Part shown: positions 1 through 8,061 of the stretch, piece after piece
Layout: the number at the start of each line of letters is the position of its first letter
How positions within the stretch are numbered: position 1 is the first letter of the stretch
Virus record (IMG/VR): IMGVR_UViG_3300042480_000466
Span: 1 to 33,041 of that record
Direction: 5' to 3' (one strand)
Source: a virus
Length of the DNA stretch: 33,041 bases
Position numbers and translations under genes: made by a program
Notes under the pieces: model-generated
What the model saw: the letters and a program-made list of their open reading frames with translations, nothing else
What the model was told of the DNA's origin: nothing
The model's database searches: none

Positions 1-973
1 CTACCTGTAACTTCTTGCTATCGTAGTAACTATCCAACCATCCAGCCAATGGATTTGTCTTGGCTGTAGGATATAGTTTCTTGTATCCCATACTAGATAA
101 ACGATTGTTGGCCAACCATTCAACATAGTGTTTGAGACTTTCGCTGGTCAAACCTACTAGATTACCTTTACTGAATAGATAATCAGCCCAGTCTTTTTCT
201 GCATTAACTGCCATTTCATAAGCAGCATAGATCTTGTCTTCGTTCTTCTTAACAATATCTTGGAAGCCTTCTTCTGGGTTATTAATCCAGTTCTTCATAA
301 TGTTCTGAGTAATAGCTACGTGTAGATTTTCATCTCTACTGATAAACTTAATAATCTTACTATTACCCTCCATCTTTCCACGATATCCAAAGTAGAAACT
401 ACAAGCAAATGATACATAGAAGATCAACCCTTCAGTAATTTGAGTTGCTAGTACCGCATCAAACAATTGTTGTTTAACATCATTTGATGGTGCCAATAGT
501 TCGTCATACTTCTTACTAATAGCCTTAGCACGTTTCACGATTTCTTCGTCTTCTAAGACACTATCAAAGAACTTGGTAGCATCTGGGTAAACATTGTTTA
601 GAATGTATGTATAACTGTTACTGTGAATAGTTTCAAAGAAACTCCACGAATTCATACAAATTTCCAATTCACTATTTGTAACGTGCTTCATTAATTCGTG
701 AATACTACGACTCAACATACTATCAGTCATAGTTTGAAACTTGAGATTGCTATCAAAAACAAATCGTTCTTCTGGTGAAAGATTCTTGTAGTCACTAATG
801 TCCTTCACCAATGATACTTCTTGGGGTCTCCAAAAGAAGTTTAGTTGTTGATCATACAACTCGTAAAACTTAGGATACTTGATCTGATCATATCGTTGTA
901 GCGATAAATCTTCTCCCAAGAACATTGGATTACGTAACTGATCTATGTTTTTCTTATTTAATACTGTCTTCAT
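1..973 (-). CDS. nrdB: Ribonucleotide reductase class Ia, beta subunit (3' end outside window)
   Basis: NrdB houses the di-iron centre and tyrosyl radical that starts reduction of ribonucleotides to deoxyribonucleotides in the cytoplasm. The 324 residues present read through to the window edge, so the C-terminus is missing. The metal ligands of the family are visible: D84, E114, H117, E181, E215 and H218, with the radical tyrosine at Y121 in the stretch ETIHSNSY, which closely matches E. coli (E115, H118, Y122). The ATG start is preceded by AGGAGG with a 4-nt spacer, the strongest Shine-Dalgarno in the window. It starts 11 nt after the nrdA stop codon, so the two subunits are clearly one operon. 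The ribosome site lies almost wholly in that short gap, suggesting high, independently set translation of the beta subunit. Confidence 0.96.
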   Translation of the reverse strand, partial: MKTVLNKKNIDQLRNPMFLGEDLSLQRYDQIKYPKFYELYDQQLNFFWRPQEVSLVKDISDYKNLSPEERFVFDSNLKFQTMTDSMLSRSIHELMKHVTNSELEICMNSWSFFETIHSNSYTYILNNVYPDATKFFDSVLEDEEIVKRAKAISKKYDELLAPSNDVKQQLFDAVLATQITEGLIFYVSFACSFYFGYRGKMEGNSKIIKFISRDENLHVAITQNIMKNWINNPEEGFQDIVKKNEDKIYAAYEMAVNAEKDWADYLFSKGNLVGLTSESLKHYVEWLANNRLSSMGYKKLYPTAKTNPLAGWLDSYYDSKKLQV

Positions 974-984
974 ATATCCTCCTA

Positions 985-3273
985 TTATAGAGCACAAGCG
1001 CCACTGGCACAACCAGATTCTTCTTGTACTTTTGTTTTCGCCTCAACAGATTTTGTTTCCATAGCGGTCTGTTTGTCGCCGTCATCGGTATTAGCATAAT
1101 ATAGATTCTTCAATCCATACTTGTATGCCAACAAGATGTCTTTAATAACAACTTCAACTGGCACCTTATTCTTCTCGTAACGTGATGGAATATAGTACGT
1201 ATTTGTACTGATACTCATATCTGTAAACTTTTGGATAGCAGCTGCTACCTTTAGGTAACCTTCATTACTTGGCATATCAAAAGCAAAAGTATAATTGTCT
1301 TTGTACTTATCAATATTAGGAACTACCACAGGCAAAATGTTACTCTTGCTTCCCTTGAAGCTAATAGCACTACGCGGTGGTTCAATGCCATTGGTGCTGC
1401 TCTGAATTACACTACTAGATTCAACAGGCATACAAGCTGTAAGTGTACTGTGTCTCATACCGTACTTCTTGATTTCTTCACGAAGTGTTTCCCAATCACA
1501 ATGTAGTGGTTCTGTAATAAATTCATCTACATCTCGCTTATAAGTATCGATTGGCAAAATACCTTGACTGAACTTGGTACGATCAAACTTTTCACATTTA
1601 CCCAATTCTTTTGCCATTTCAACACTAGCCTTGATTAGATAGTAACTGGTCTTTTCCATCCACTTAGAAACAAAGTTAGGAGCGTTAACATCCCAGTACT
1701 TCAATTCTTCTTTAGCCAATAGAGCAGCCAAGTTACTTACGCCTACACCAAGACTACGACGTTTAGTAGCAAAATTCTTTGCTGCTGGTACAAAATATTC
1801 TTGATGATCAATCAAAGCATCCAACATTCTGACAATGATATCACAAACACTTTCCATTTCATTATCATCCTTGATTTCCAACCAATTTAGTGCTGCTAAG
1901 ACACAAACACCAATTTCACCATCTGGATCATTTACATCATAAATTGGAATTAGTGGATGGTTAACTTCAAGACATAGATTGCTTGTATCTACTTGATCCA
2001 ACCAACTACCGTGTTCATTTGCGTGATCAACGAACATTGTATAAATACGTCCAGTTTCAAGACGTTCTTTAGCCAATAGACCCATCAATTCACGAGCGGG
2101 TACTTTCTTCTTGAACTTAATGTTTTTGTTGGCTTCAGCCTTTTCGTACTTCTCTTTGAATCCTTCCATACCAAAAGTATTCCACAGTGAAGGACATTCG
2201 TGATAACTAAATAGTGTTACGTCTTGATTCTTCAAAAAACGTTCAAAGATTAACTTATCCAATCCCACACAATAGTCCAACTTGCGTACTCGGTTATCAT
2301 CAGTACCTTGATTGTTCTTCAATACAAGAATATCTAGAATATCATAATGGAACCAGGCAAAGTTAACAGTTGCACTACCACCACGAATACCATTTTGGTG
2401 ACAACTTTTTACAGTAGATTCAAATGCTTTAGCAAATGGAATTGGTCCTGTATGTACAACTTCACCATTACGAATAGGAGCGTTAGTAGCACGTAGTCTG
2501 GATAGATTCAATCCAATACCATAACGACTAGCTGTAGCAAATCCCACAGCACTATTGTTACTGAAAATACTACGAAGATCATCGTCTACAGTAAATAGTG
2601 AACAACTAGCATAACTCTTCATTGGAGTTCTTACACCCGCCATAATAGGGGTTGGTAGATTAATCTTATGCTTACTAAAGTAGTTGTAAGCCTTCTTGAT
2701 ATAATCAAGACGATTTTCTTTATAACCTTTAAAGAATGTCATTGCGATAAGCATATAAGCAAACTGTGGGGTTTCATAAATCTGTTTGGTTACACGATTT
2801 TGAACCATATACTTATCACACAACTGTTTAATACCAGCATATGTGAAATTAAAATCACGGTCATGACGTAAAAATTCATCTAGCTTATCAAACTCTTGTT
2901 TGGTGTACCAATTTAAAATTTCTTCATCATATACCAAAGCATCAATATTTGCTTTGACGATATCATATAGTTTAGGAGGATTCTTACCACCCCAAACATT
3001 CTTACGTAACTGGTAATTCAATAAACGTGAAGCTACATATTGATAATTGGGCTTATCTTCAGAAATTAGATTTGCAGAAGCTTCAATCAACATTGCATGA
3101 ATGTCTTTGGATGTCATACCATCGAAAAACGATAGATGCGCATTCATTGCAACTTCTTCAAAACTAACACTTTTTATGTCTTCGGTAGCCCATTGCAAAA
3201 TCTTATTGATTTTATCTGCATTGAATTTCTCGACGTTACCATTTCTTTTCTTTATAAAAATTTCTTTATTCAT
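985..3273 (-). CDS. nrdA: Ribonucleotide reductase class Ia, alpha (catalytic) subunit
   Basis: NrdA is the large subunit that reduces ribonucleoside diphosphates; it works with NrdB encoded just downstream. At 762 residues it has the full family length. An ATP-cone regulatory domain occupies about residues 1-95. The catalytic set is intact: C224 in SCSLF, N432, C434 and E436 in SNLCLEV, and C457, with the radical-transfer tyrosine pair at about 725-726 and the C-terminal redox pair C755 and C760 in CASGAC. There is no intein or intron interruption. The ATG start follows the spacer after the helicase gene; no Shine-Dalgarno is apparent, only a hairpin and U-run (see 3280-3304). Phages use this enzyme to raise dNTP supply for replication. 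Confidence 0.97.
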   Translation of the reverse strand: MNKEIFIKKRNGNVEKFNADKINKILQWATEDIKSVSFEEVAMNAHLSFFDGMTSKDIHAMLIEASANLISEDKPNYQYVASRLLNYQLRKNVWGGKNPPKLYDIVKANIDALVYDEEILNWYTKQEFDKLDEFLRHDRDFNFTYAGIKQLCDKYMVQNRVTKQIYETPQFAYMLIAMTFFKGYKENRLDYIKKAYNYFSKHKINLPTPIMAGVRTPMKSYASCSLFTVDDDLRSIFSNNSAVGFATASRYGIGLNLSRLRATNAPIRNGEVVHTGPIPFAKAFESTVKSCHQNGIRGGSATVNFAWFHYDILDILVLKNNQGTDDNRVRKLDYCVGLDKLIFERFLKNQDVTLFSYHECPSLWNTFGMEGFKEKYEKAEANKNIKFKKKVPARELMGLLAKERLETGRIYTMFVDHANEHGSWLDQVDTSNLCLEVNHPLIPIYDVNDPDGEIGVCVLAALNWLEIKDDNEMESVCDIIVRMLDALIDHQEYFVPAAKNFATKRRSLGVGVSNLAALLAKEELKYWDVNAPNFVSKWMEKTSYYLIKASVEMAKELGKCEKFDRTKFSQGILPIDTYKRDVDEFITEPLHCDWETLREEIKKYGMRHSTLTACMPVESSSVIQSSTNGIEPPRSAISFKGSKSNILPVVVPNIDKYKDNYTFAFDMPSNEGYLKVAAAIQKFTDMSISTNTYYIPSRYEKNKVPVEVVIKDILLAYKYGLKNLYYANTDDGDKQTAMETKSVEAKTKVQEESGCASGACAL

Positions 3274-3279
3274 ATGGGT

Positions 3280-3304
3280 AAAAAATAACTATCTTTTGGA
3301 TAGT
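3280..3304 (-). terminator. Hairpin with U-run in the nrdA leader (possible terminator or attenuator)
   Basis: On the minus strand ACTATC, loop CAAAA and GATAGT form a perfect 6-bp stem followed by TATTTTTT. It lies in the 101-nt gap between the helicase stop and the nrdA start, only 6 nt from the ATG. It could end helicase transcripts, or affect nrdA expression as an attenuator or start-site structure. The stem is short and AT-rich, so function is uncertain. Confidence 0.35.
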
Positions 3305-3319
3305 CTATTGTGTGTTTAG

Positions 3320-3325
3320 ATTATA
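3320..3325 (-). promoter_or_regulatory. Possible -10 box (TATAAT) upstream of nrdA
   Basis: A perfect TATAAT is present on the coding strand about 46 nt before the nrdA start, within an A/T-rich run. The sequence 17 nt upstream is GTATAA, a poor -35, so this is a weak call in a very AT-rich spacer. If used, the transcript would begin just before the hairpin at 3288-3304. Confidence 0.25.
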
Positions 3326-3374
3326 ACTTTTTAATAATTTTTTTATACGTTTTTTGTGCGTTACATACTATAAA

Positions 3375-4757
3375 TTATTCTTCGTCATCGCTGTTATGTA
3401 CATTCCACTTGGACTTTAGTGCTTTTTTAACTTGATTTTCTCCATCCATCATTTCATTTAGAATACTCATACCCTCACGGCTATTTTCTCCATAAATTTC
3501 AATGTGACCACAACCAGCGTTCATCTTACTTGGGAATGTCAAACCATCTGGTCCGAAACGATTCTTAATTACGTGGAATCGTGCTGTATTTGCCTGTTTA
3601 TCGTTAACTTTACGACTGAGTGACATAACGAAGTCAGCAGTCATAATCTTACGATAACTATCAGCAATGTTATTAGCCTGAATGATATCTTCATCCATAG
3701 CAGCACGATTGCTCTGTGAAGCACTCCAAATAGGAACTTGTAGTTCACCAGCTACACCACGTAGTTCTTCATAAATACCACCAGCTTCACTATAACTGTT
3801 ACTATTACGTTCACTCTGAGAAGGACGTAGAATATCAGCGTAGTCAACGATAATCATATCTACCTTTGTACCAAGTACAGCCAATCGTTCACAATGTGCT
3901 TTTAAACTATAAGCACTAACTGTCTTGATTGGGAAGTATTTGATCTTCAACTTGCCTGGTACATCAGCAATCTTCTGTTTTACGATATCAACGTTGTTAC
4001 GAATGTTTTGGAAATCAATTCCAGTAAAACAAGCATCATAACGAAGACCCACATAGTTTTCATTCAACTCTAGAGTAAAATGAACTACATTCTTACCCTG
4101 CTTCATTGCTTCGGCACCCAACTTGGATAGTACCCAACTCTTACCACTACCAGCACAAGCTGTAATAATACCAAGTTCGCCGGCCGCCAATCCACCATCC
4201 ATAATGGTATCAATTTCAGTCCAATTGGTCTTGACACAATTGCGACTCATTACACTCATACGTTTTTCAACGTCTTCAGAGTAATCGTGACCGATATTAC
4301 GTTCCATACCAGCTTTCATTGCGTGGTCAACTACGTTTTTAATCTTTTCGTATTGACCAAGTGCCAATAGATCAGCACTTTCAATAATAGCGTTCTTTAG
4401 CTTTTGATTCTTACAGAATTCCAAAAACTGTTCTTTGACAAATTTCAAATCACTATCACTAACCTTTTGATATACCAATTTGAGATTGTCTACTATGCTT
4501 CGTTTTAGAAGTTCATCATTGATCTCATCCAATTTAATTTTGAATACTGTTAATGTTGGAAGATCTTTATACTCATTGAAATATTTAATACTTTCTTTTA
4601 CTACCCACTTATTTGCATCACTTTCAAAGAAGTCTACTTCAATAATATCGTGAATTCGTTCAATAAATGAACGATCAGATATCAAGCACGAAATACACTT
4701 GATTTGGAAGTCACGGCCATATTTTGTTAATGAATCAATTGCTTTTTTGTTTTCCAT
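3375..4757 (-). CDS. Replicative DNA helicase, SF4 (DnaB / T4 gp41-like)
   Basis: This is a hexameric ATP-driven helicase that unwinds DNA at the fork. At 460 residues it is close to T4 gp41 (475). The N-terminal half (about 1-150) is helical, as in the DnaB/gp41 collar. The RecA-like core has a Walker A motif ACAGSGKS at about residues 200-207, a Walker B aspartate at D305 in MIIVDYADIL, and a downstream SASQSNR segment matching the conserved glutamine motif of SF4 helicases. It sits between the 5'-3' exonuclease and nrdA, as expected for a replication cluster. The ATG start gives the expected N-terminus; the upstream ribosome site is weak. No primase domain is present, so the primase must be encoded elsewhere. 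Confidence 0.93.
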   Translation of the reverse strand: MENKKAIDSLTKYGRDFQIKCISCLISDRSFIERIHDIIEVDFFESDANKWVVKESIKYFNEYKDLPTLTVFKIKLDEINDELLKRSIVDNLKLVYQKVSDSDLKFVKEQFLEFCKNQKLKNAIIESADLLALGQYEKIKNVVDHAMKAGMERNIGHDYSEDVEKRMSVMSRNCVKTNWTEIDTIMDGGLAAGELGIITACAGSGKSWVLSKLGAEAMKQGKNVVHFTLELNENYVGLRYDACFTGIDFQNIRNNVDIVKQKIADVPGKLKIKYFPIKTVSAYSLKAHCERLAVLGTKVDMIIVDYADILRPSQSERNSNSYSEAGGIYEELRGVAGELQVPIWSASQSNRAAMDEDIIQANNIADSYRKIMTADFVMSLSRKVNDKQANTARFHVIKNRFGPDGLTFPSKMNAGCGHIEIYGENSREGMSILNEMMDGENQVKKALKSKWNVHNSDDEE

Positions 4758-4818
4758 AAGATAACTCTACTATACCACTGTTTTTTACCAACCACAACGT
4801 TTAAATAACGTTTATTTT

Positions 4819-5763
4819 TTATTCGATGAAACTGTTTAGTTTGCCAAAACACTCATTCAACCAAATGTGATAATTTGGGATATTATTCCACATTTTGTCT
4901 TCTGTAATCAACTTCGTAAAAGTCATTTTATCTATTTTACGAATAGGAGTCTTTATTATTTCTTCTATACGTAATTGTGTAAATGACTGAACCTGCGTAT
5001 CACTCAATTGCATCAGAGAGTGATTTCTTTCTAGTAACAACTTATTATCCAATACAGTATCGTATATTTTATATTTACCTCTGTTGTTTTCAGAGTAATT
5101 ATAAATTTCTTGTAATCCATATTGTTGACCGTCTGATAAAAATGGAAATGCTTTTACTACACGTTTTAAACCCACACCATCTAGTCCAGGTATGTTGTCG
5201 CTAACGTCACCTTCCATAACTCTGTATAAAACAAAGTTATTGCAAGTAATTCCATATTCATCCACTATTTCTTTACAACCAAAAATTTTCTTTTTTACAG
5301 GACTCCAGATTTTAATCTTGTCACTTGCTAGTTGAAGAAAATCTTTATCAGTAGACATAATTGTTACATTACTGTCCTTAAAAGTTTCTTTAGCTAAATA
5401 AGCAATTGTGTCGTCCGCTTCTATTTGATCAATTGCCATAACTGTTACAGGCAACGTGTCCAAATAATTTACAGTACGAATCAATTCTTTTTTGAAGTTA
5501 ACAGATTCAATCTGTGATGAAGATAATTCTTCGTAATTACGGTTGAGACGAATATCAGTCTTTCTGCCGTTTTTGTAACCTGGATATATCTTTCTGCGTT
5601 TCTGACTACCACCTTTACCATCAAATACAATAATAACTCGGGTAGGAGAAAGTAATTTAATTGCATATCCAATGCTCTTCAAGAAACCAGCAATACCCCC
5701 AGTGTGTAACCCATCTTCATTGAGTGAAGGAATGGCCATAAAACTACGAATGTAAGTATTCAC
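4819..5763 (-). CDS. 5'-3' exonuclease / RNase H (FEN-like), main fragment of a split gene
   Basis: The 314-residue frame is a FEN/PIN-fold 5'-3' nuclease like T4 RNase H and the Pol I 5' exonuclease domain, which removes primer RNA and flaps. Recognisable blocks are IVFDGKGG, IEADD, MSTDKDFLQL and GDVSDNIPGLDGVG, the last being the helix-hairpin-helix region. The frame opens at GTG but lacks the N-terminal strand and first catalytic aspartate, which are encoded immediately upstream in another frame (5763-5891). Deleting the five bases TAGTG at 5761-5765 joins the two pieces as DGL-NTYIRSF, which aligns without a gap to the Pol I segment DGSSYLYRAY. The stop and start overlap as TAGTG, so re-initiation could make this piece. 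It is either a two-piece enzyme, a recoded gene or a recent pseudogene. Confidence 0.88.
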   Translation of the reverse strand: MNTYIRSFMAIPSLNEDGLHTGGIAGFLKSIGYAIKLLSPTRVIIVFDGKGGSQKRRKIYPGYKNGRKTDIRLNRNYEELSSSQIESVNFKKELIRTVNYLDTLPVTVMAIDQIEADDTIAYLAKETFKDSNVTIMSTDKDFLQLASDKIKIWSPVKKKIFGCKEIVDEYGITCNNFVLYRVMEGDVSDNIPGLDGVGLKRVVKAFPFLSDGQQYGLQEIYNYSENNRGKYKIYDTVLDNKLLLERNHSLMQLSDTQVQSFTQLRIEEIIKTPIRKIDKMTFTKLITEDKMWNNIPNYHIWLNECFGKLNSFIE

Positions 5764-5891
5764 TACAATCCGTCAACCAAAAGGACATCACTATTAAGTG
5801 ATTTTTTAAGTCCTCCGGTGACGGAATCGCTTTCTATATTTTGAAATAAAGAAAATAACTTCTTCATTTCTTTGTTGTCAAAGTTGCTCAT
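5763..5891 (-). CDS. N-terminal fragment of the split 5'-3' exonuclease
   Basis: A 42-codon frame starts at ATG (5889-5891) and ends at TAG (5763-5765). It ends in VLLVDGL, the first beta strand and metal-binding aspartate (D40) of FEN-like nucleases, the block that should precede NTYIRSFMAIPS in the main fragment. The rest of the fragment (MSNFDNKEMKKLF and on) is a short N-terminal extension before the fold. The start overlaps the last 14 nt of the homing endonuclease gene in another frame, so the two may be translationally coupled. The fragment alone could not be a nuclease. If the two pieces assemble or are joined by recoding, activity could be kept; otherwise the gene is broken. Confidence 0.75.
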   Translation of the reverse strand: MSNFDNKEMKKLFSLFQNIESDSVTGGLKKSLNSDVLLVDGL

Positions 5892-6810
5892 TTAATAGTT
5901 TTTTAATGTATATATTTTTGTCTTTACATTGTTCCCAATCGTGTTGCCATATAACTTTTATTATATACCCATTCGATTCAGCAATCAACATTTTATTTTT
6001 ATCTTTTTCCCATATTTTAATAACTTCATCGGACGATGTAAAAAATCTAGGATCTCTGTGCCAATAAGTACCATTAAATTCTATTAATAAATTTTTTTCT
6101 TTTACAAACACATCGTATGGCTTCCCCCCAACAACATATTCATCTTGAATTGAATATCCTTGTTCTTTTAACAATCTAATTACTTCCTGCTGTCCTTTAG
6201 ATTTAAAAATTGGTTTGTGAATTCCACTTTTCCACTGATTTTTAGTAATTAACGATAATTTGTGTTTTGTTTCAGTAGTATGTCTAAAATTAGATCGTTT
6301 GGTTTTCTTTGGTTTTCTTAATTTTAACTTATGTTCTTCTGTTAATGGCTTTCCAAGTTGAGATTGAGACATTTTTTGTTTAGTGTCTTCACTGGGTTTA
6401 TACCAGTCTCTACTCTTTACTCGTTTTATTTTACTCTCCATTGTTTGGCACTTTGGTAAACAATGTTTAATCATTAAATCCCTACATCTAGATTTAGCGG
6501 ACTGATTATTTTTATAATATTTTTTAATACCGACAGACATTTTTTGTCTTCTTTCTGAAGAAATAAAATAACTATCTTTGTTTCTTTTTTGATGAGCAGC
6601 TTTAGACGTTCTAACAGCACTTATTTTTTTCAAATAAGTTTCACCATATTTATTATATAAATATTTTTTTATTTTTTCCCCAGTTTTGCTACCAATTTTA
6701 TTCAGTTTAAATAAAGAAGTAAATCCACATATTGATTCATCTTTTATAAAGATTTGATATAATCGTTCAGATCGGTCTTCAAAAAAGAGTTTTTCCGCAT
6801 TGTTATCCAT
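5878..6810 (-). CDS. Free-standing homing endonuclease (NUMOD3 repeats plus Vsr/PD-(D/E)XK-like nuclease domain)
   Basis: The 310-residue protein combines a Lys-rich DNA-binding middle with a C-terminal nuclease. Around residues 70-190 are NUMOD3-like segments such as EDTKQKMSQSQLGKPLTEEH, typical of phage homing endonucleases. The C-terminal domain (about 205-305) has KPYDVFV, LIEFNGTYWH and IWQHDW, resembling the Vsr/EDxHD group of the PD-(D/E)XK fold; the exact catalytic set is inferred. Both neighbours, RecA/UvsX and the exonuclease, are outside it, so it is free-standing rather than intron-encoded. Its 3' end overlaps the exonuclease N-terminal fragment by 14 nt. It looks more AT-rich than its neighbours, in line with horizontal acquisition. 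Its start codon lies inside a large hairpin loop (6790-6839). Confidence 0.82.
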   Translation of the reverse strand: MDNNAEKLFFEDRSERLYQIFIKDESICGFTSLFKLNKIGSKTGEKIKKYLYNKYGETYLKKISAVRTSKAAHQKRNKDSYFISSERRQKMSVGIKKYYKNNQSAKSRCRDLMIKHCLPKCQTMESKIKRVKSRDWYKPSEDTKQKMSQSQLGKPLTEEHKLKLRKPKKTKRSNFRHTTETKHKLSLITKNQWKSGIHKPIFKSKGQQEVIRLLKEQGYSIQDEYVVGGKPYDVFVKEKNLLIEFNGTYWHRDPRFFTSSDEVIKIWEKDKNKMLIAESNGYIIKVIWQHDWEQCKDKNIYIKKLLNEQL

Positions 6811-6839
6811 ACTAATAAATAGTAGGCAATGCGGAAAAA
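6790..6839 (-). promoter_or_regulatory. 13-bp hairpin enclosing the homing endonuclease start codon and a promoter-like motif
   Basis: TTTTTCCGCATTG and its exact complement CAATGCGGAAAAA form a 13-bp perfect inverted repeat with a 24-nt loop. The loop holds TATTTATTA (6813-6821) and the ATG (6808-6810); codons 3-7 of the gene form the 3' arm. In a transcript arriving from recA/uvsX the start would be caged. A transcript starting within the loop would lack the 5' arm and be free for translation. The same logic is established for T4 I-TevI; its use here is inferred. Confidence 0.65.
6813..6821 (-). promoter_or_regulatory. TATTTATTA motif before the homing endonuclease
   Basis: The coding strand reads CTACTATTTATTAGTATG, so the motif ends 2 nt before the start codon. 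It is one of three near-identical copies in the window (others at 24696 and 26473). No Shine-Dalgarno is present, and the motif occupies the place where one would be. Confidence 0.5.
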
Positions 6840-6854
6840 CATCCTATCAACGTA

Positions 6855-8000
6855 TTATTCTTCGTTGCCTGCAGTTTCTTCGTGTGTATCCACAACAGCA
6901 TCCTCAATAATTTGACTATTGGGATCTTTGTATTTCATAATTACAGCGTCACAAATCTTCAGGTAAATTTCTTCACCCAATTGTTTGTCACTCTGCATTA
7001 CACTTACAAAGTCTTTGGATTGGAACTTCCATTCGTTTCCATCGTTCTTTTTATAAGTATAATAAGCACCACCCTGTTTAATTAGATTTTGTTCTTTTAG
7101 AACTTTAATCCAACTGCCATAGTCAGCAATTCCACTATCAAAATAGATATCAAAATTGGCCTGACGTTGAGGTGGTCCCATACGATTCTTGATAACAACT
7201 GCCTTACACTCGTTTCCGATGACTTCTTCACCCTTCTTGAGTTTACCGGCATTATTCAAACGAACACGTACACTACAATGATATGCTAAAGCCTTACCAC
7301 CACTTACTACGTACTTATCACCAAATGCCATAGCATTTAAATTCTGACGTAGTTGATTAGTAAATACAGTCAATACTTTCTGTTTACCAATCATAGTAGT
7401 AATCTTACGCATTGCCTTACTGATAATAATAGATTTACCCGTTGCAAATCCATCCTTACCGTGATCACTTTCCAATTCAACTTTAGTAGATGCTGCTGCT
7501 ACAGAATCTACAATGATTGTAAGAATACGATCTTTGTTGCTCTTACGAACAATCGCGATCATCTTCTCCATCTGAGCAAAAATATCTTCAACGGTTTCAC
7601 ATTGAACATATAGTAGCTTAGACAAATCTACACCAAGACTCTTCCAGAACTCAGGCGCAGCTGCGTTTTCAGTATCAATTACTACAGCGACTCCACCCTT
7701 CTTCTGTGTATCTGCGACAACGTGTGCCGACAATAGACTCTTACCAGTACCTTCAAGTCCGTTGAATTCAACCATCTTACCAACTGGTAGACCGCCGTGT
7801 GGACGATTACTAATTGCAAGATCCAAAATAGAAGAGCCAGTACTAATCCAATCAGTAATTTCTGAAGGATTATCTTGTTCATCTAGGAAATGTGCAATTT
7901 TACCACCATCTTTATTTGCTTTGTTAAGCTCATTCGCCAACATTTCGATTAATTCGTCACGTTGACCCGATGTATCTTTTGTAACACTTTTCTTTGCCAT
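6855..8000 (-). CDS. RecA/UvsX-family recombinase
   Basis: This ATP-dependent strand-exchange protein forms filaments on single-stranded DNA and drives recombination-dependent replication and repair, with the gp32-like protein encoded just upstream as partner. The 381-residue product has Walker A GLEGTGKS at residues 81-88, Walker B aspartate D165 in TIIVDSVAAA, and the L2-side block VFTNQLRQN. Size fits UvsX (391) and RecA (about 350); I would not choose firmly between the two branches. I use the ATG at 7998-8000. A longer frame starting at GTG 8042 exists, but that start lies inside the terminator hairpin and adds a non-conserved leader. The C-terminus is acidic, as in RecA. Confidence 0.93.
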   Translation of the reverse strand: MAKKSVTKDTSGQRDELIEMLANELNKANKDGGKIAHFLDEQDNPSEITDWISTGSSILDLAISNRPHGGLPVGKMVEFNGLEGTGKSLLSAHVVADTQKKGGVAVVIDTENAAAPEFWKSLGVDLSKLLYVQCETVEDIFAQMEKMIAIVRKSNKDRILTIIVDSVAAASTKVELESDHGKDGFATGKSIIISKAMRKITTMIGKQKVLTVFTNQLRQNLNAMAFGDKYVVSGGKALAYHCSVRVRLNNAGKLKKGEEVIGNECKAVVIKNRMGPPQRQANFDIYFDSGIADYGSWIKVLKEQNLIKQGGAYYTYKKNDGNEWKFQSKDFVSVMQSDKQLGEEIYLKICDAVIMKYKDPNSQIIEDAVVDTHEETAGNEE

Positions 8001-8016
8001 AACGTATATAACTAGA

Positions 8017-8061
8017 AAGCCGGTGGGGTATAAAAACTCCACCGGCTTATTTTTATTTTTT
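8017..8061. terminator. Strong 13-bp hairpin between the gp32-like gene and recA/uvsX
   Basis: AAGCCGGTGGGGT pairs with the arm at 8036-8048, giving 13 bp (one G-U) with a 6-nt loop, the most GC-rich structure outside coding regions. On the minus strand it follows the gp32-like stop by 11 nt and is followed by CTTTCT, a modest U-run. On the plus strand it is followed by a long T-tract (8050-8061), so it is best as a plus-strand or bidirectional terminator. Its main role is probably to separate abundant gp32 transcripts from recA/uvsX. Confidence 0.75.

Noticed and set aside
4660-4850. tRNA or other structured RNA gene in the gaps between replication genes
   Set aside because: The gaps are short and AT-rich; no cloverleaf or CCA-end pattern was seen by eye. 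A covariance-model scan would be needed to exclude it fully.
5878-6810. Group I intron or intein hosting the homing endonuclease
   Set aside because: RecA/UvsX is complete on one side and the exonuclease pieces are both on the other, so no host gene is split around it. No intein motifs were seen.
8001-8042. Longer RecA/UvsX start at GTG 8042 (adds MEFLYPTGFLVIYV)
   Set aside because: The extension is read through the GC-rich terminator hairpin, and the ATG at 7998-8000 gives the expected N-terminus MAKKSV.
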